A stretch of DNA of 52,456 bases from contig JAIYAP010000060.1 in the NCBI GenBank assembly GCA_027488935.1, positions 1 to 52,456 on the forward strand, in the 5' to 3' direction. The first letter of the stretch is position 1, and each line of letters starts with the position of its first letter. The translations under genes were made by a program, and so were the position numbers. Of this stretch, positions 43,427-51,589 are shown piece by piece. This DNA is from Saprospiraceae bacterium. GTDB lineage: Bacteria > Bacteroidota > Bacteroidia > Chitinophagales > Saprospiraceae. The notes beneath the pieces are model-generated. The model worked only from the letters and a program-made list of their open reading frames with translations. It was not told the origin of the DNA and did not search any database.

Positions 43427-44817
43427 TTTTTCCATTTGATTTGGTTCACCTTACGGCCGCAGCGGTAGCCCAGGTTTACACCTTGTTCGCAGTCCATACG
43501 GAAGTGCACACCCAGTGGAACGCGTGACCATGCATTTTCAACCGCCATTTCGTAGAACGTATTGAAAGCACGTGGTTTGCCTTCAAAGTCGGTGCGGTTT
43601 GCATGGCAGTTGTCGGTCATCGGGAAGTGAATGCCAAATACATCGGTCAATACTTCTGCTGCTGCAGCACCCATGGTAGAGTGGCCAGATGGGTAAGCAG
43701 GGAAAGAAGGGGTGTTACCAGCCTGGTTGGTCAATGGATTGAACAACAAAGGCTCCCAGTTTGGATCAATTACACGTTGAATGTAAGATTCTGGACGTTC
43801 AACATTGTAGTAATATTTAGAGTGCCAGCAAGAAACGGCCGCATCATTCAAGGCCATCCCTACTTTCACATTGCAATACAAGGCTTTTTCGAGGTTCGAC
43901 TTATCCAGGACGTAAGCCTGATCTGCAATCGCCAACCAACGTGGGCCGGGGCTGAAGGTCAGGTTAATCAAGTCATCGCTCCAAAATTCAGCGATCCAAA
44001 CGCCTTCGTAGGTAGCATTTACGGTATTGGCGTACACTTCCATCCCTTGGTTAAAGAAGGCAGAATTGGTGTTTTCGCTGTAAGGAATTGGTGGAGGGCA
44101 CAGTTTGTCGGCTTCGTTGATTGCAAAAGTGCGCACTTTGCCCCAGTTGCCAAACATCGGCTTTCCAGGACCCGGATCCGTAGGAACCCAGTCACCAGGA
44201 CTATCATAGTGTGTATTCCAGTCGTAATCTTTAAATGGATCGAGGTAGGCATCATGGCCAACTACGTCTGTTTTGGAGTAGTTCCATACCGCTGTCGCGA
44301 CATCCTGACCGTACGTTTTAGAACGGTTAAGCACTTCTTCAGTTGCTTCTGATGCATACAATGCATTGTTTTGGCTTTCCAAAGCACCAATTTTTGCATA
44401 CAAATCGGGATTTACAGAGGCAAAAAAACGACGCAGCAAATACGCAGTGGTCGTATTTACTACAGTTGGCCAGTGGTATTCAGCGCCAGTTTGTACCTTC
44501 GGGATATCAAGGCCCGGATAGCTGGCTGCTACCGAATTATAACCGGGCATTCCAGTGATACAAGCTTCGTAGGCAGCAAGGCCTGTGTAGGCCAAAGAAC
44601 GCGGCGCAGGACCGGGGCGGTAACCAGCAGCATAGCGCTCAATTTCCAGGTAAAGTTGGTTCCAAGACGAAACAACGGAGTGGTCGTATGACGCAACGCT
44701 TTTGTCGGTCGGTTCAACCGTGTTGTTATTGTCGTCTTTGGTGTTACAAGACCAGGTAACCATCCCCATCAACAGCAGGGCGAAGGCTAAAAGGGAGTAG
44801 TTTTTTACAATACGCAT
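43423..44817 (-). CDS. Vanadium-dependent haloperoxidase / PAP2-type lipoprotein (first copy)
   Basis: A 464-residue protein with a lipoprotein-type signal (LLLMGMVTWSC, Cys at about 24). It has the three-part vanadate/phosphate pocket of the haloperoxidase-PAP2 superfamily: K.{6}RP in SKYYYNVERP at about 333, PSGH in AYPSGHSTMG at about 376, and SRxxxGxHxxxD in SRVPLGVHFRMD at about 430. All key residues (Lys, Arg, His, Arg, His) are present. Members oxidise halides with peroxide or, in the phosphatase branch, remove phosphate; the sequence alone does not decide. It shares layout and motifs with the gene at 47083 and lies divergent to a two-component system, separated by an operator-like element. 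Confidence 0.9.
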   Translation of the reverse strand: MRIVKNYSLLAFALLLMGMVTWSCNTKDDNNNTVEPTDKSVASYDHSVVSSWNQLYLEIERYAAGYRPGPAPRSLAYTGLAAYEACITGMPGYNSVAASYPGLDIPKVQTGAEYHWPTVVNTTTAYLLRRFFASVNPDLYAKIGALESQNNALYASEATEEVLNRSKTYGQDVATAVWNYSKTDVVGHDAYLDPFKDYDWNTHYDSPGDWVPTDPGPGKPMFGNWGKVRTFAINEADKLCPPPIPYSENTNSAFFNQGMEVYANTVNATYEGVWIAEFWSDDLINLTFSPGPRWLAIADQAYVLDKSNLEKALYCNVKVGMALNDAAVSCWHSKYYYNVERPESYIQRVIDPNWEPLLFNPLTNQAGNTPSFPAYPSGHSTMGAAAAEVLTDVFGIHFPMTDNCHANRTDFEGKPRAFNTFYEMAVENAWSRVPLGVHFRMDCEQGVNLGYRCGRKVNQIKWKK

Positions 44818-44881
44818 GATACAATTGAGTTAGTGAAACATTCATGAGAAACAGCAAAGGACGGGCCATTTTGCCAAAAAT

Positions 44882-44927
44882 GGATTAGGAAGCGTTTAAA
44901 TTCAGATTAAAAAGCGCTTAAAATTAC
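44882..44927. promoter_or_regulatory. Operator-like element: four heptamers at exact 11-bp spacing (copy 2)
   Basis: ATTAGGA, TTTAAAT, ATTAAAA and CTTAAAA begin at 44884, 44895, 44906 and 44917. The element lies in the divergent region between the haloperoxidase gene (start about 64 bp away) and the response-regulator gene, and ends 21 bp before the latter's -7 element. It is 34/46 identical to the copy at 43381. A regulator bound here could control both directions, including its own gene. Confidence 0.65.
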
Positions 44928-44948
44928 AAATTCAACCTTAATTCAAGG

Positions 44949-44956
44949 TAGTTTTG
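44949..44956 (+). promoter_or_regulatory. -7 promoter element of the response-regulator operon
   Basis: TAGTTTTG matches TAnnTTTG exactly and lies 18 bases before the ATG at 44975. The TTG of this box (44954) could be mistaken for a start codon. Confidence 0.6.
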
Positions 44957-44974
44957 CATCAATTATTGAAAACA

Positions 44975-45655
44975 ATGAAGGTATTGCTGATTGAAGATGA
45001 GCCTAAAATGGTACAAACCCTGAAAAAAGGGCTGGAAGAGCACCAAATAGAGGTCGATTTTGCCTATGATGGCACTACCGGTGGATTGTTGTGCGCGCGC
45101 AATGATTATGCTGTAATCGTTTCCGATGTTATTTTGCCAGGCATTACCGGGGTAGACCTTGTTAGACAAATTCGGAACAAAGGTAATCATACTCCGGTAC
45201 TTTTACTTACCGCATTAGGACTTACAGACGACAAAGTTGCTGGTTTTGAAGCTGGAGCGGACGATTATTTGACAAAACCTTTCGAATTCAGGGAATTACT
45301 TATGCGGATTAAAGCGCTTGCCCGCCGCCCAAATACCCAATATCAACCCCAGCAAAATCTGAAATTTGCCGATATTGAAATGGATATGGCTACAAAAACG
45401 TGTTTTAGAAGTGGCCAAAAGATTTCCCTTACCCCCAAAGAATTTGCCTTGATGGAATATTTATTGCGTAATCCGGGCCGCGTAATTTCCAAATCTGAGA
45501 TATCCGAACAAGTTTGGAACCTCGATTTTGATACTGGCACCAACATTGTGGAAGTATATGTAAACTTCCTGCGCAAAAAAATTGAAAAGGGATTTGAGGT
45601 CAAACTCATTCATACCCAATTCAAAAACGGTTACATCTTAAAAGTGGAAGCATAA
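44975..45655 (+). CDS. OmpR/PhoB-family response regulator
   Basis: A 226-residue regulator. The receiver domain, 1-120, has the acidic pair ED at 7-8 (LLIEDEPKMV), the phosphoacceptor Asp51 (VIVSDVILPG), Thr79 (LLLTA) and Lys101 (DYLTKPF). The winged-helix DNA-binding domain, about 130-226, has LTPKEFALMEYLLRNPGRVI and ends YGYILKV-like (NGYILKVEA). The ATG at 44975 is chosen over an upstream TTG that lies in the promoter. The cognate kinase starts 7 bases downstream. Regulators of this class bind tandem heptamers with an 11-bp period, just what occurs in the promoter region of this gene and near 43381, so it is the best candidate for binding both. Confidence 0.95.
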   Translation: MKVLLIEDEPKMVQTLKKGLEEHQIEVDFAYDGTTGGLLCARNDYAVIVSDVILPGITGVDLVRQIRNKGNHTPVLLLTALGLTDDKVAGFEAGADDYLTKPFEFRELLMRIKALARRPNTQYQPQQNLKFADIEMDMATKTCFRSGQKISLTPKEFALMEYLLRNPGRVISKSEISEQVWNLDFDTGTNIVEVYVNFLRKKIEKGFEVKLIHTQFKNGYILKVEA

Positions 45656-45662
45656 AGCGGTC

Positions 45663-47033
45663 ATGCAAATACGGACTAAACTTACCCTCCAATTCATCCT
45701 GCTGGTAGCCGGCATTTTGTTTTTTTCACACTATTTTATCTATTATAAATTCCGTGAAATCAACGAAAACGAGTTTTACAATAGCCTGCATTCGAAGTCG
45801 CTGATGACTGCCGAAATGGTGCTGCACGACGAAAATACCCTAAAACCCCTCCAACCAAATGAAAAACCATCGGGCGTAACGCTGCCGTTTCGCGAAAATA
45901 TCATCATCTACAACGATCGCCTCGAAAAAGTATTTGCCTTTAACCACGATGCAAATCCGCTTTCCGCTGCCTCTTTACGCAATATCAAAGCGGGGAATGA
46001 GTACCGTTTTGAACAAGGAAAATCAAACATAATCGGCTTCCGCCATATCAGCAAAAGCGGAAAGGAATACGTCATCCTAGCCGAATCGGTATTTAGCTCG
46101 GAGGACATTGGCCACCTGCGCAATATCCTCATGGTCACTTTTTTCATAGCCATTGGTATTGTTGCTTGCGGCGGCTGGTTTTATGCCGCACAAGCCTTGT
46201 CGCCCGTTTCGCGGATTGTCGACCAGGTAGATCGCATCCTGCCTACCGATTTAAGTGCCCGCCTAAAACTGAAAAATCAAAAAGATGAGCTTTCCCGATT
46301 GGTAAAAACCTTCAACCGACTGCTCGACCGGATTCAGTTTGCCTTTAAAATGCAAAAAAGTTTCATTTCCAATGTTTCCCATGAACTAAAAAACCCGCTT
46401 TCTATTATCATATCGCAACTCGAAGTATCGCTGGATAAAGCCGAACGCAGCAAAGAAGAGTACCGCAGTACCCTCCATTCGGTGCTCGATGACATGCGCG
46501 ATTTGAGCGGAATCACCGAAAAATTGCTGCAATTGGCCCGGGTTTACTCAGAAGACACCAATATTCCCTTTGAAGAAGTGCGCCTGGATGAATTGATGCT
46601 GCAAACCCGGGAATCGCTGTTGCGCATGCACCCCGAATACCATATCGTGTTTGATGTAGAAGGCGTGCCCGAAACGGAAGCGGAACTATGCATTAAAGGC
46701 AATGAATCCCTCCTGCGTTCGGCATTTTTGAACCTGCTGGATAATGGCTGCAAATTCTCTCCAGATAAACGCGTGTCGGTAAAAATCTTTTTCAATGCAG
46801 CGGGCAATCACCGGGTTGAAATTACCGACCAAGGACCGGGTATTCCTGCGAAAGACCTGCAACTCATTTTTCAACCTTTTTACCGCAGTTCTGAAAACAT
46901 CCATGTACGCGGTTCTGGCATTGGCCTTTCGCTGGTAGAAAGTATCATGAAAATTCACCGAATCATCTTGGATGTCGATTCGGCCCAAGGGAAAGGCACC
47001 ACTTTCCGACTCAATTTTCCGGCAGCAGCCTAA
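45663..47033 (+). CDS. Membrane sensor histidine kinase, partner of the upstream regulator
   Basis: A 456-residue inner-membrane kinase. Spans at about 9-27 and 153-176 enclose a periplasmic sensor of about 125 residues without a recognised fold (it contains ENIIIYNDRLEKVFAFN, so a PAS-like fold is possible). A HAMP linker at about 177-230 follows. The dimerisation helix has His240 in SFISNVSHELKNPLS. The ATPase domain at about 345-453 has LLNLLDNGCKFSP, TDQGPGIP and RGSGIGLSLV. The architecture is like heavy-metal and envelope-stress sensors (CusS/BaeS type), but the signal is not known. It lies 7 bases after the regulator, and a haloperoxidase-like gene follows 49 bases later. Confidence 0.94.
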   Translation: MQIRTKLTLQFILLVAGILFFSHYFIYYKFREINENEFYNSLHSKSLMTAEMVLHDENTLKPLQPNEKPSGVTLPFRENIIIYNDRLEKVFAFNHDANPLSAASLRNIKAGNEYRFEQGKSNIIGFRHISKSGKEYVILAESVFSSEDIGHLRNILMVTFFIAIGIVACGGWFYAAQALSPVSRIVDQVDRILPTDLSARLKLKNQKDELSRLVKTFNRLLDRIQFAFKMQKSFISNVSHELKNPLSIIISQLEVSLDKAERSKEEYRSTLHSVLDDMRDLSGITEKLLQLARVYSEDTNIPFEEVRLDELMLQTRESLLRMHPEYHIVFDVEGVPETEAELCIKGNESLLRSAFLNLLDNGCKFSPDKRVSVKIFFNAAGNHRVEITDQGPGIPAKDLQLIFQPFYRSSENIHVRGSGIGLSLVESIMKIHRIILDVDSAQGKGTTFRLNFPAAA

Positions 47034-47082
47034 TGCATTGCAACGTTTTTAAAGAATAGCCTACATAATTTCATTCGTTCCA

Positions 47083-48447
47083 ATGCCCTACATGAACAGG
47101 AAGCTTCTTTTTAAAGCGGGGGCCTGGCTGCTTTTGTGCTTGCTGTGCTGCCAGTGTAAGTCGACTGGCTGGAATAAACCAGCCACTCCAGAAGATCAGG
47201 CGCGGGCAATCTGCCTGGGTTGGAACAATCTTTTGCTCGAACTGGAACGCAATACCCCCGGCTATCGCCCCCCTGTGAGCGCGCGTATGTTTGCCTATGT
47301 GGCTTTGAGTGCGTATGAAACTGCGTTGCCCGCTTTGCCGGGTTATCGTTCCCTGGAAACAGACTTACCGGGGTTTCAAAAAACAGCGCTTTCTACAGAA
47401 AATCAAACCCTGAACTTGCCCGCCAGCCTGAATGCCTGTTACGCCCATATTGTTGCTCGATTCTTTTTTAATGCCGAAAAAACCGTCCTGGCCCAAATTG
47501 ATCGTTTAGAGAAATTATATAAAAACGAATTCCGATTAAATGAAAATGAATATTTTACATATTCAGAAAAATATGGAAAAGCAGTGGCTGAACAAGTTTG
47601 GCAATATTCCATGACCGATTCCATTGGGCACAACGGATACCTGTACAACTATGATCGTCAATACCAGTCGCCCCAATGCAAAGGCTGCTGGCAATCTGCC
47701 GAACCAGATCGCATTTATGCCTTGCTACCCAATTGGGGTAAGGTGCGCACCTTTATTGTTCCCCTCCAGGCCGTTCCAAGCCAGCCACCCATGCCATTTA
47801 GTGAAAAACCCGGCTCCCCGTTTTACACGGAAGCCATGGAGGTGTACAGCGTTTCCCAAACACTTTCCAAGGAAAATAAATGGATTGCCGAATTTTGGAG
47901 TGATGACCTGGAAGGTTTCACGCTCACACCCGCAGGACGCTGGATTTCTATTGTAAATCAGGTGATTGAAAAAACAAACCCCGATTTTAAAACCACCCTT
48001 CAAGTGTACCTTAAAACAAGCCTGGCCCTGGGCGATGTGGCCATTCATTGCTGGGCGAGCAAATACCAGTACAACCTGGAACGGCCACAAACCTATATAC
48101 AACGCATTATTGACCCCAATTGGCTGCCCCTACATGGTACCCCCGCTTTTCCGGCTTATCCTTCCGGACATGCTTGTTTTGGTGCCGCTGTAGCCACTGT
48201 TTTAGCCCATTTCTTTGGCGACCAGTACACGCTGGAAGATCGTACCCATCAGGATCGCGATGAATTTGTGAGTACGCCCCGCAGTTTCCGCAGCTTTTCA
48301 GAAATGTCCCGCGAAAATGCCTTGTCGCGTATCGTAGGTGGCGTGCATTACCGCATGGATTGTGAGGAAGGGCTGCGGATCGGACAGATCATTGGACAAA
48401 AAATTGCCGTACTCCCTTTGCAAAGCTCAAAAGTAAGTTTGAAATAA
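47083..48447 (+). CDS. Vanadium-dependent haloperoxidase / PAP2-type protein (second copy)
   Basis: A 454-residue paralogue of the lipoprotein at 43423-44817. It has an N-terminal signal with a cysteine-rich end (LLLCLLCCQC) that may be a lipoprotein signal. Pocket motifs: K327 and R334-P335 in SKYQYNLERP, P360-S-G-H363 in YPSGHACFG, and SRIVGGVHYRMD near 425. All the known pocket residues are kept. The shared blocks around WIAEFWSDDL and YIQRIIDPNW place it closest to the first copy rather than to other PAP2 proteins. It follows the kinase gene on the same strand with 49 bases between and no terminator, so it is likely in the regulator operon. An ATG three codons downstream (47092) is an alternative start. 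Confidence 0.9.
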   Translation: MPYMNRKLLFKAGAWLLLCLLCCQCKSTGWNKPATPEDQARAICLGWNNLLLELERNTPGYRPPVSARMFAYVALSAYETALPALPGYRSLETDLPGFQKTALSTENQTLNLPASLNACYAHIVARFFFNAEKTVLAQIDRLEKLYKNEFRLNENEYFTYSEKYGKAVAEQVWQYSMTDSIGHNGYLYNYDRQYQSPQCKGCWQSAEPDRIYALLPNWGKVRTFIVPLQAVPSQPPMPFSEKPGSPFYTEAMEVYSVSQTLSKENKWIAEFWSDDLEGFTLTPAGRWISIVNQVIEKTNPDFKTTLQVYLKTSLALGDVAIHCWASKYQYNLERPQTYIQRIIDPNWLPLHGTPAFPAYPSGHACFGAAVATVLAHFFGDQYTLEDRTHQDRDEFVSTPRSFRSFSEMSRENALSRIVGGVHYRMDCEEGLRIGQIIGQKIAVLPLQSSKVSLK

Positions 48448-48462
48448 TAAAAACAAGGACGC

Positions 48463-48470
48463 TAACTTAG
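48463..48470 (+). promoter_or_regulatory. Possible -7 promoter element of the beta-helix gene
   Basis: TAACTTAG fits TAnnTTnG 17 bases before the ATG at 48488. The neighbouring spacing would leave a very short leader. Confidence 0.35.
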
Positions 48471-48487
48471 CGGCAAGAACTTGAACT

Positions 48488-49660
48488 ATGCGCCTTTTTA
48501 GATTGATGCTGCTTTTGATTCCGCATGCCATTTTTGCGCAGGCGGAACTCGAAAAACAACTGCAAACCCAGTTAATTCTGGCAGAAGACGGGGATACACT
48601 CACCCTTCCTGCCGATACCATTTACCTCCGGGGCACCTTATCGCTCGACGGGAAAAACCACATTACCTTGCGCGGCGCGGGTCAGGACAAAACCATATTG
48701 TCGTTTATAAACCAGGAACAAGGCGCTGAAGGACTGAAGGTTACGAATGGGCATCACATTATATTAGAAGATTTTACGATCGAAAATAGCAAAGGTGATT
48801 TAATTAAAACACAAAACATTTCCCAGCTCTGGTTTAAGAATATTACTGCACGTTGGACGGGCGGCCCAAAAAGCAGCAATGGTGCCTATGCGCTTTATCC
48901 CGTGCAATGCAGCAATGTGCATTTTGATGGCTGTACTGCCATTGGGGCTTCGGATGCGGGTATCTATGTGGGCCAGTCGGATTCCGTGTGGGTAACGAAT
49001 TGTGTTGCAAAGCAAAATGTGGCTGGAATTGAAATTGAAAACACCACCAATGCCTGGGTATGGAACAACAAGGCGTTTGATAATACCGGCGGTATCCTGG
49101 TTTTTGACCTGCCCGATTTGCCTAAAAAACGCGGAGGCCACGTAAAAGTGTTTAAAAACCTGGTTACCCGCAACAACCTTCAAAATTTCGCACCCAAAGG
49201 CAATATTGTAGGGGAAGTTCCGGCGGGGACTGGCGTTATGGTGCTGGCAACCAACGATGTAGAAATTTATGAAAATAAAATATGGGATAATAAAACGGTC
49301 TCTACAGCGATTGTCAGTTATTTTATCACCGAACGCCCAATCCGGGACAGTCTGTATAATCCTTACCCGTCCAAAATTTATATCCACGACAATATCTATT
49401 CGATGGGCAAGCGCATGCCGACCTGGAAAAACAAACTTGGATTTTTATTTTGGCTAAAATTTGGTCGCCGCGTACCCCATATTCTGTTCGATGGCATATC
49501 CAAACCCGAATTTTTACAACCCGACGGCCGACTGAAACCAGCGTATCAAATCTGTGTAAACCGAAATGAAAATGGTTCTTTTGCCAATTTGAAGGCCGAT
49601 AAAAAGTTTCATGGAATCAGCCGCGATGTGCGTTTGTTTGATTGTGTTTATCAAAACTAA
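48488..49660 (+). CDS. Exported parallel beta-helix protein (TIGR03805-like)
   Basis: A 390-residue protein with a signal peptide (about 1-18, ending AIFAQ). The body at about 30-330 is a right-handed parallel beta-helix of short rungs such as NHITLRGAGQDKTILSF, HHIILEDFTIENSKGDLI, LWFKNITARWTGG, VHFDGCTAIGASDAGIYVG and VWVTNCVAKQNVAGIEIENT. This is the NosD/pectate-lyase-like style, with no clear catalytic site. The C-terminal 60 residues are a separate small region. It is followed 5 bases later by a diheme cytochrome-like gene. From memory, these two families (TIGR03805 and TIGR03806) recur as a gene pair of unknown function; this should be verified. Confidence 0.85.
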   Translation: MRLFRLMLLLIPHAIFAQAELEKQLQTQLILAEDGDTLTLPADTIYLRGTLSLDGKNHITLRGAGQDKTILSFINQEQGAEGLKVTNGHHIILEDFTIENSKGDLIKTQNISQLWFKNITARWTGGPKSSNGAYALYPVQCSNVHFDGCTAIGASDAGIYVGQSDSVWVTNCVAKQNVAGIEIENTTNAWVWNNKAFDNTGGILVFDLPDLPKKRGGHVKVFKNLVTRNNLQNFAPKGNIVGEVPAGTGVMVLATNDVEIYENKIWDNKTVSTAIVSYFITERPIRDSLYNPYPSKIYIHDNIYSMGKRMPTWKNKLGFLFWLKFGRRVPHILFDGISKPEFLQPDGRLKPAYQICVNRNENGSFANLKADKKFHGISRDVRLFDCVYQN

Positions 49661-49665
49661 TACCG

Positions 49666-50712
49666 ATGCGACTTAACCTCAAACTTGGAGTATGTATTGT
49701 TGGTTTGCTGGGTATTTTCAGCAGTTTTGTAGGGAGCCCGGACCTTGCACCCCGGCAATATTTATCGGAATACGGCTTTTTTGATGGTCCGTTGGCCAAT
49801 TTAACACCGGTACAAACGGTTTTTCCTTACGAGGTAAATGCCCCGCTTTTTTCCGATTATGCCGAAAAGGCGCGTTTTATTTATTTGCCGCCCGGTACCA
49901 AACTCAGTTATCAGGCTGTAAATGCCTTTGATTTTCCGACAGGCGCCGTGATCATTAAAAACTTTTTTTACCACCACGATAACCAGCATCCCGAACTTGG
50001 GCGCCAGATCATCGAAACACGTTTGCTGATTAAAACAGCCAATACCTGGAAAGCACTCGATTATATCTGGAATGCCGACCAAACAGAGGCTACCCTTGAA
50101 GTGGCCGGTGCGCAACTGCCCGTGCAATGGACGGATATACACGGGAAAAATCAATCCATTCAATACCAGATTCCAAACCTGAATCAGTGTAAAGGTTGCC
50201 ATTCTTTGGATGGACAGTTTACACCCATTGGGGTAACTGCAAGACAACTTAACCGAGCCATTTCATCTGAAAATCAATTACTTACCTGGGAAAAGCAGGG
50301 GTTGTTGGAGTTGCCCATCGGGTTTGATATCGAGGCTGCGCCGCGTCTGGCAGATTACCGCAATGCGCCGCTCCCGCAACATGAAAGCATCGAACGCATG
50401 GCCCGCGCTTATCTGGATGCCAATTGCGCGCATTGCCACAATCCACAAGGGCCAGCAAGCACCAGCGGCTTGTTTTTAGAGGCCGATCAACAAAACCCGG
50501 AGCGCCTGGGCGTGCTCAAATCGCCCGTAGCGGCAGGGCGGGGGAGTGGCAAAAACCGATATGGCATTGTGCCTGGTAAACCCCAGGAGAGTATTCTTGT
50601 TTATCGCATGGAAAGCAACGACCCTGGAATCAGGATGCCCGAATTGGGCCGACAAATAGAACACCAGGAGGGCATTGCTTTAGTGAAGGCATGGATCAAA
50701 ACAATGCAGTAG
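49666..50712 (+). CDS. Exported diheme c-type cytochrome-like protein (TIGR03806/SO2930-like)
   Basis: A 348-residue protein with an N-terminal signal peptide (about 1-22). The start at 49666 is chosen because the upstream codons overlap the previous gene. Two c-heme motifs are present: CKGCH at about 180 and CAHCH at about 259. Between and around them are EYGFFDGPLANLTPVQTV near the N-terminus, FPYEVNAPLFSDYAEKARF, and a C-terminal VPGKPQESILVYRMES and MPELGR. This arrangement fits the SO2930-type diheme family, whose function is unknown; electron transfer is inferred from the hemes. It pairs with the beta-helix gene 5 bases upstream, and folP starts 7 bases after it. Confidence 0.88.
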   Translation: MRLNLKLGVCIVGLLGIFSSFVGSPDLAPRQYLSEYGFFDGPLANLTPVQTVFPYEVNAPLFSDYAEKARFIYLPPGTKLSYQAVNAFDFPTGAVIIKNFFYHHDNQHPELGRQIIETRLLIKTANTWKALDYIWNADQTEATLEVAGAQLPVQWTDIHGKNQSIQYQIPNLNQCKGCHSLDGQFTPIGVTARQLNRAISSENQLLTWEKQGLLELPIGFDIEAAPRLADYRNAPLPQHESIERMARAYLDANCAHCHNPQGPASTSGLFLEADQQNPERLGVLKSPVAAGRGSGKNRYGIVPGKPQESILVYRMESNDPGIRMPELGRQIEHQEGIALVKAWIKTMQ

Positions 50713-50719
50713 GTACCTT

Positions 50720-51568
50720 ATGAATACAAGCATCAATTGCCGTGGGCACCTGCTCGATTTGTCGCGGCCCCACATCATGGGCATTCTGAATACCACACCC
50801 GATTCCTTTTTTGATGGCGGCCAACTTGCTACAGAAACCGCTCTTTTGCACAAAGCCGAGCAAATGCTTTCGGAAGGCGCCAGTTTGCTCGATGTAGGAG
50901 GGGCCTCTTCCCGACCGGGCGCAGATACCATAGGCCTGGAAGAAGAATTGCGGCGCACCCTGCCTGCCATCGAAATCATTCTAAAAAACTTCCCCGATGC
51001 GCTGTTGTCGATCGATACCTGGCGTGCGGAAGTAGCCCGTCAGGCTATTGAAGCAGGTGCCGTGCTGGTCAATGACATTTCAGCGGGCCGCATGGATCCA
51101 GCATATTATACTACACTGGGCAACTTTGCGGGCCAAAACGTGCCTTACGTATTAATGCACATGCAAGGTACCCCCCAAACAATGCAAAAAAGTCCTGAAT
51201 ATGAGGATATTGTAGCCGAAGTACTCGACTTTTTTATCACCGAATTGAAAAAATTACGCGCTTTAGGCGTGCAGGATGTGTTGCTGGATCCGGGATTTGG
51301 ATTTGGCAAAACCATTGCCCACAATTACCGCTTGCTGAAGCATTTACCCACCTTTGAAGCCGTAACCGGTTGCCCTGTGCTGGTTGGATTATCGCGAAAA
51401 TCAATGATTTGTAAAGTGCTGAATGTTAAGCCAAAGGAGGCTTTAAATGGCACAACTGCTTTGCACATGATGGCGTTGCAATTGGGCGCTCGTGTATTGC
51501 GGGTGCATGACGTAAAACAAGCCATGGAAGTGGTCAAAATTGCCGAACAATTAGACCTTGTTGCTTGA
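50720..51568 (+). CDS. folP: Dihydropteroate synthase
   Basis: A 282-residue DHPS, the usual length, which joins p-aminobenzoate to the pterin pyrophosphate in folate synthesis and is the sulfonamide target. Motifs follow the family order: MGILNTTPDSFFDGG at about 16-30, GASLLDVGGASSRPGA, LVNDISAG, VLMHMQGTPQTMQ, VLLDPGFGFGKT, LVGLSRKS and GTTALHMMALQLGARVLRVH at the end. The TIM-barrel loops carrying the pterin and sulfa sites are all present. It lies 7 bases after the cytochrome-like gene and could be read from the same message, although the functions are unrelated. Confidence 0.96.
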   Translation: MNTSINCRGHLLDLSRPHIMGILNTTPDSFFDGGQLATETALLHKAEQMLSEGASLLDVGGASSRPGADTIGLEEELRRTLPAIEIILKNFPDALLSIDTWRAEVARQAIEAGAVLVNDISAGRMDPAYYTTLGNFAGQNVPYVLMHMQGTPQTMQKSPEYEDIVAEVLDFFITELKKLRALGVQDVLLDPGFGFGKTIAHNYRLLKHLPTFEAVTGCPVLVGLSRKSMICKVLNVKPKEALNGTTALHMMALQLGARVLRVHDVKQAMEVVKIAEQLDLVA

Positions 51569-51589
51569 TTTTCAAGGACTCGGATACGC

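Noticed and set aside
44954-44974. TTG start for the response regulator
   Set aside because: The codon is the end of the -7 box TAGTTTTG, and the receiver domain starts normally at the ATG at 44975.
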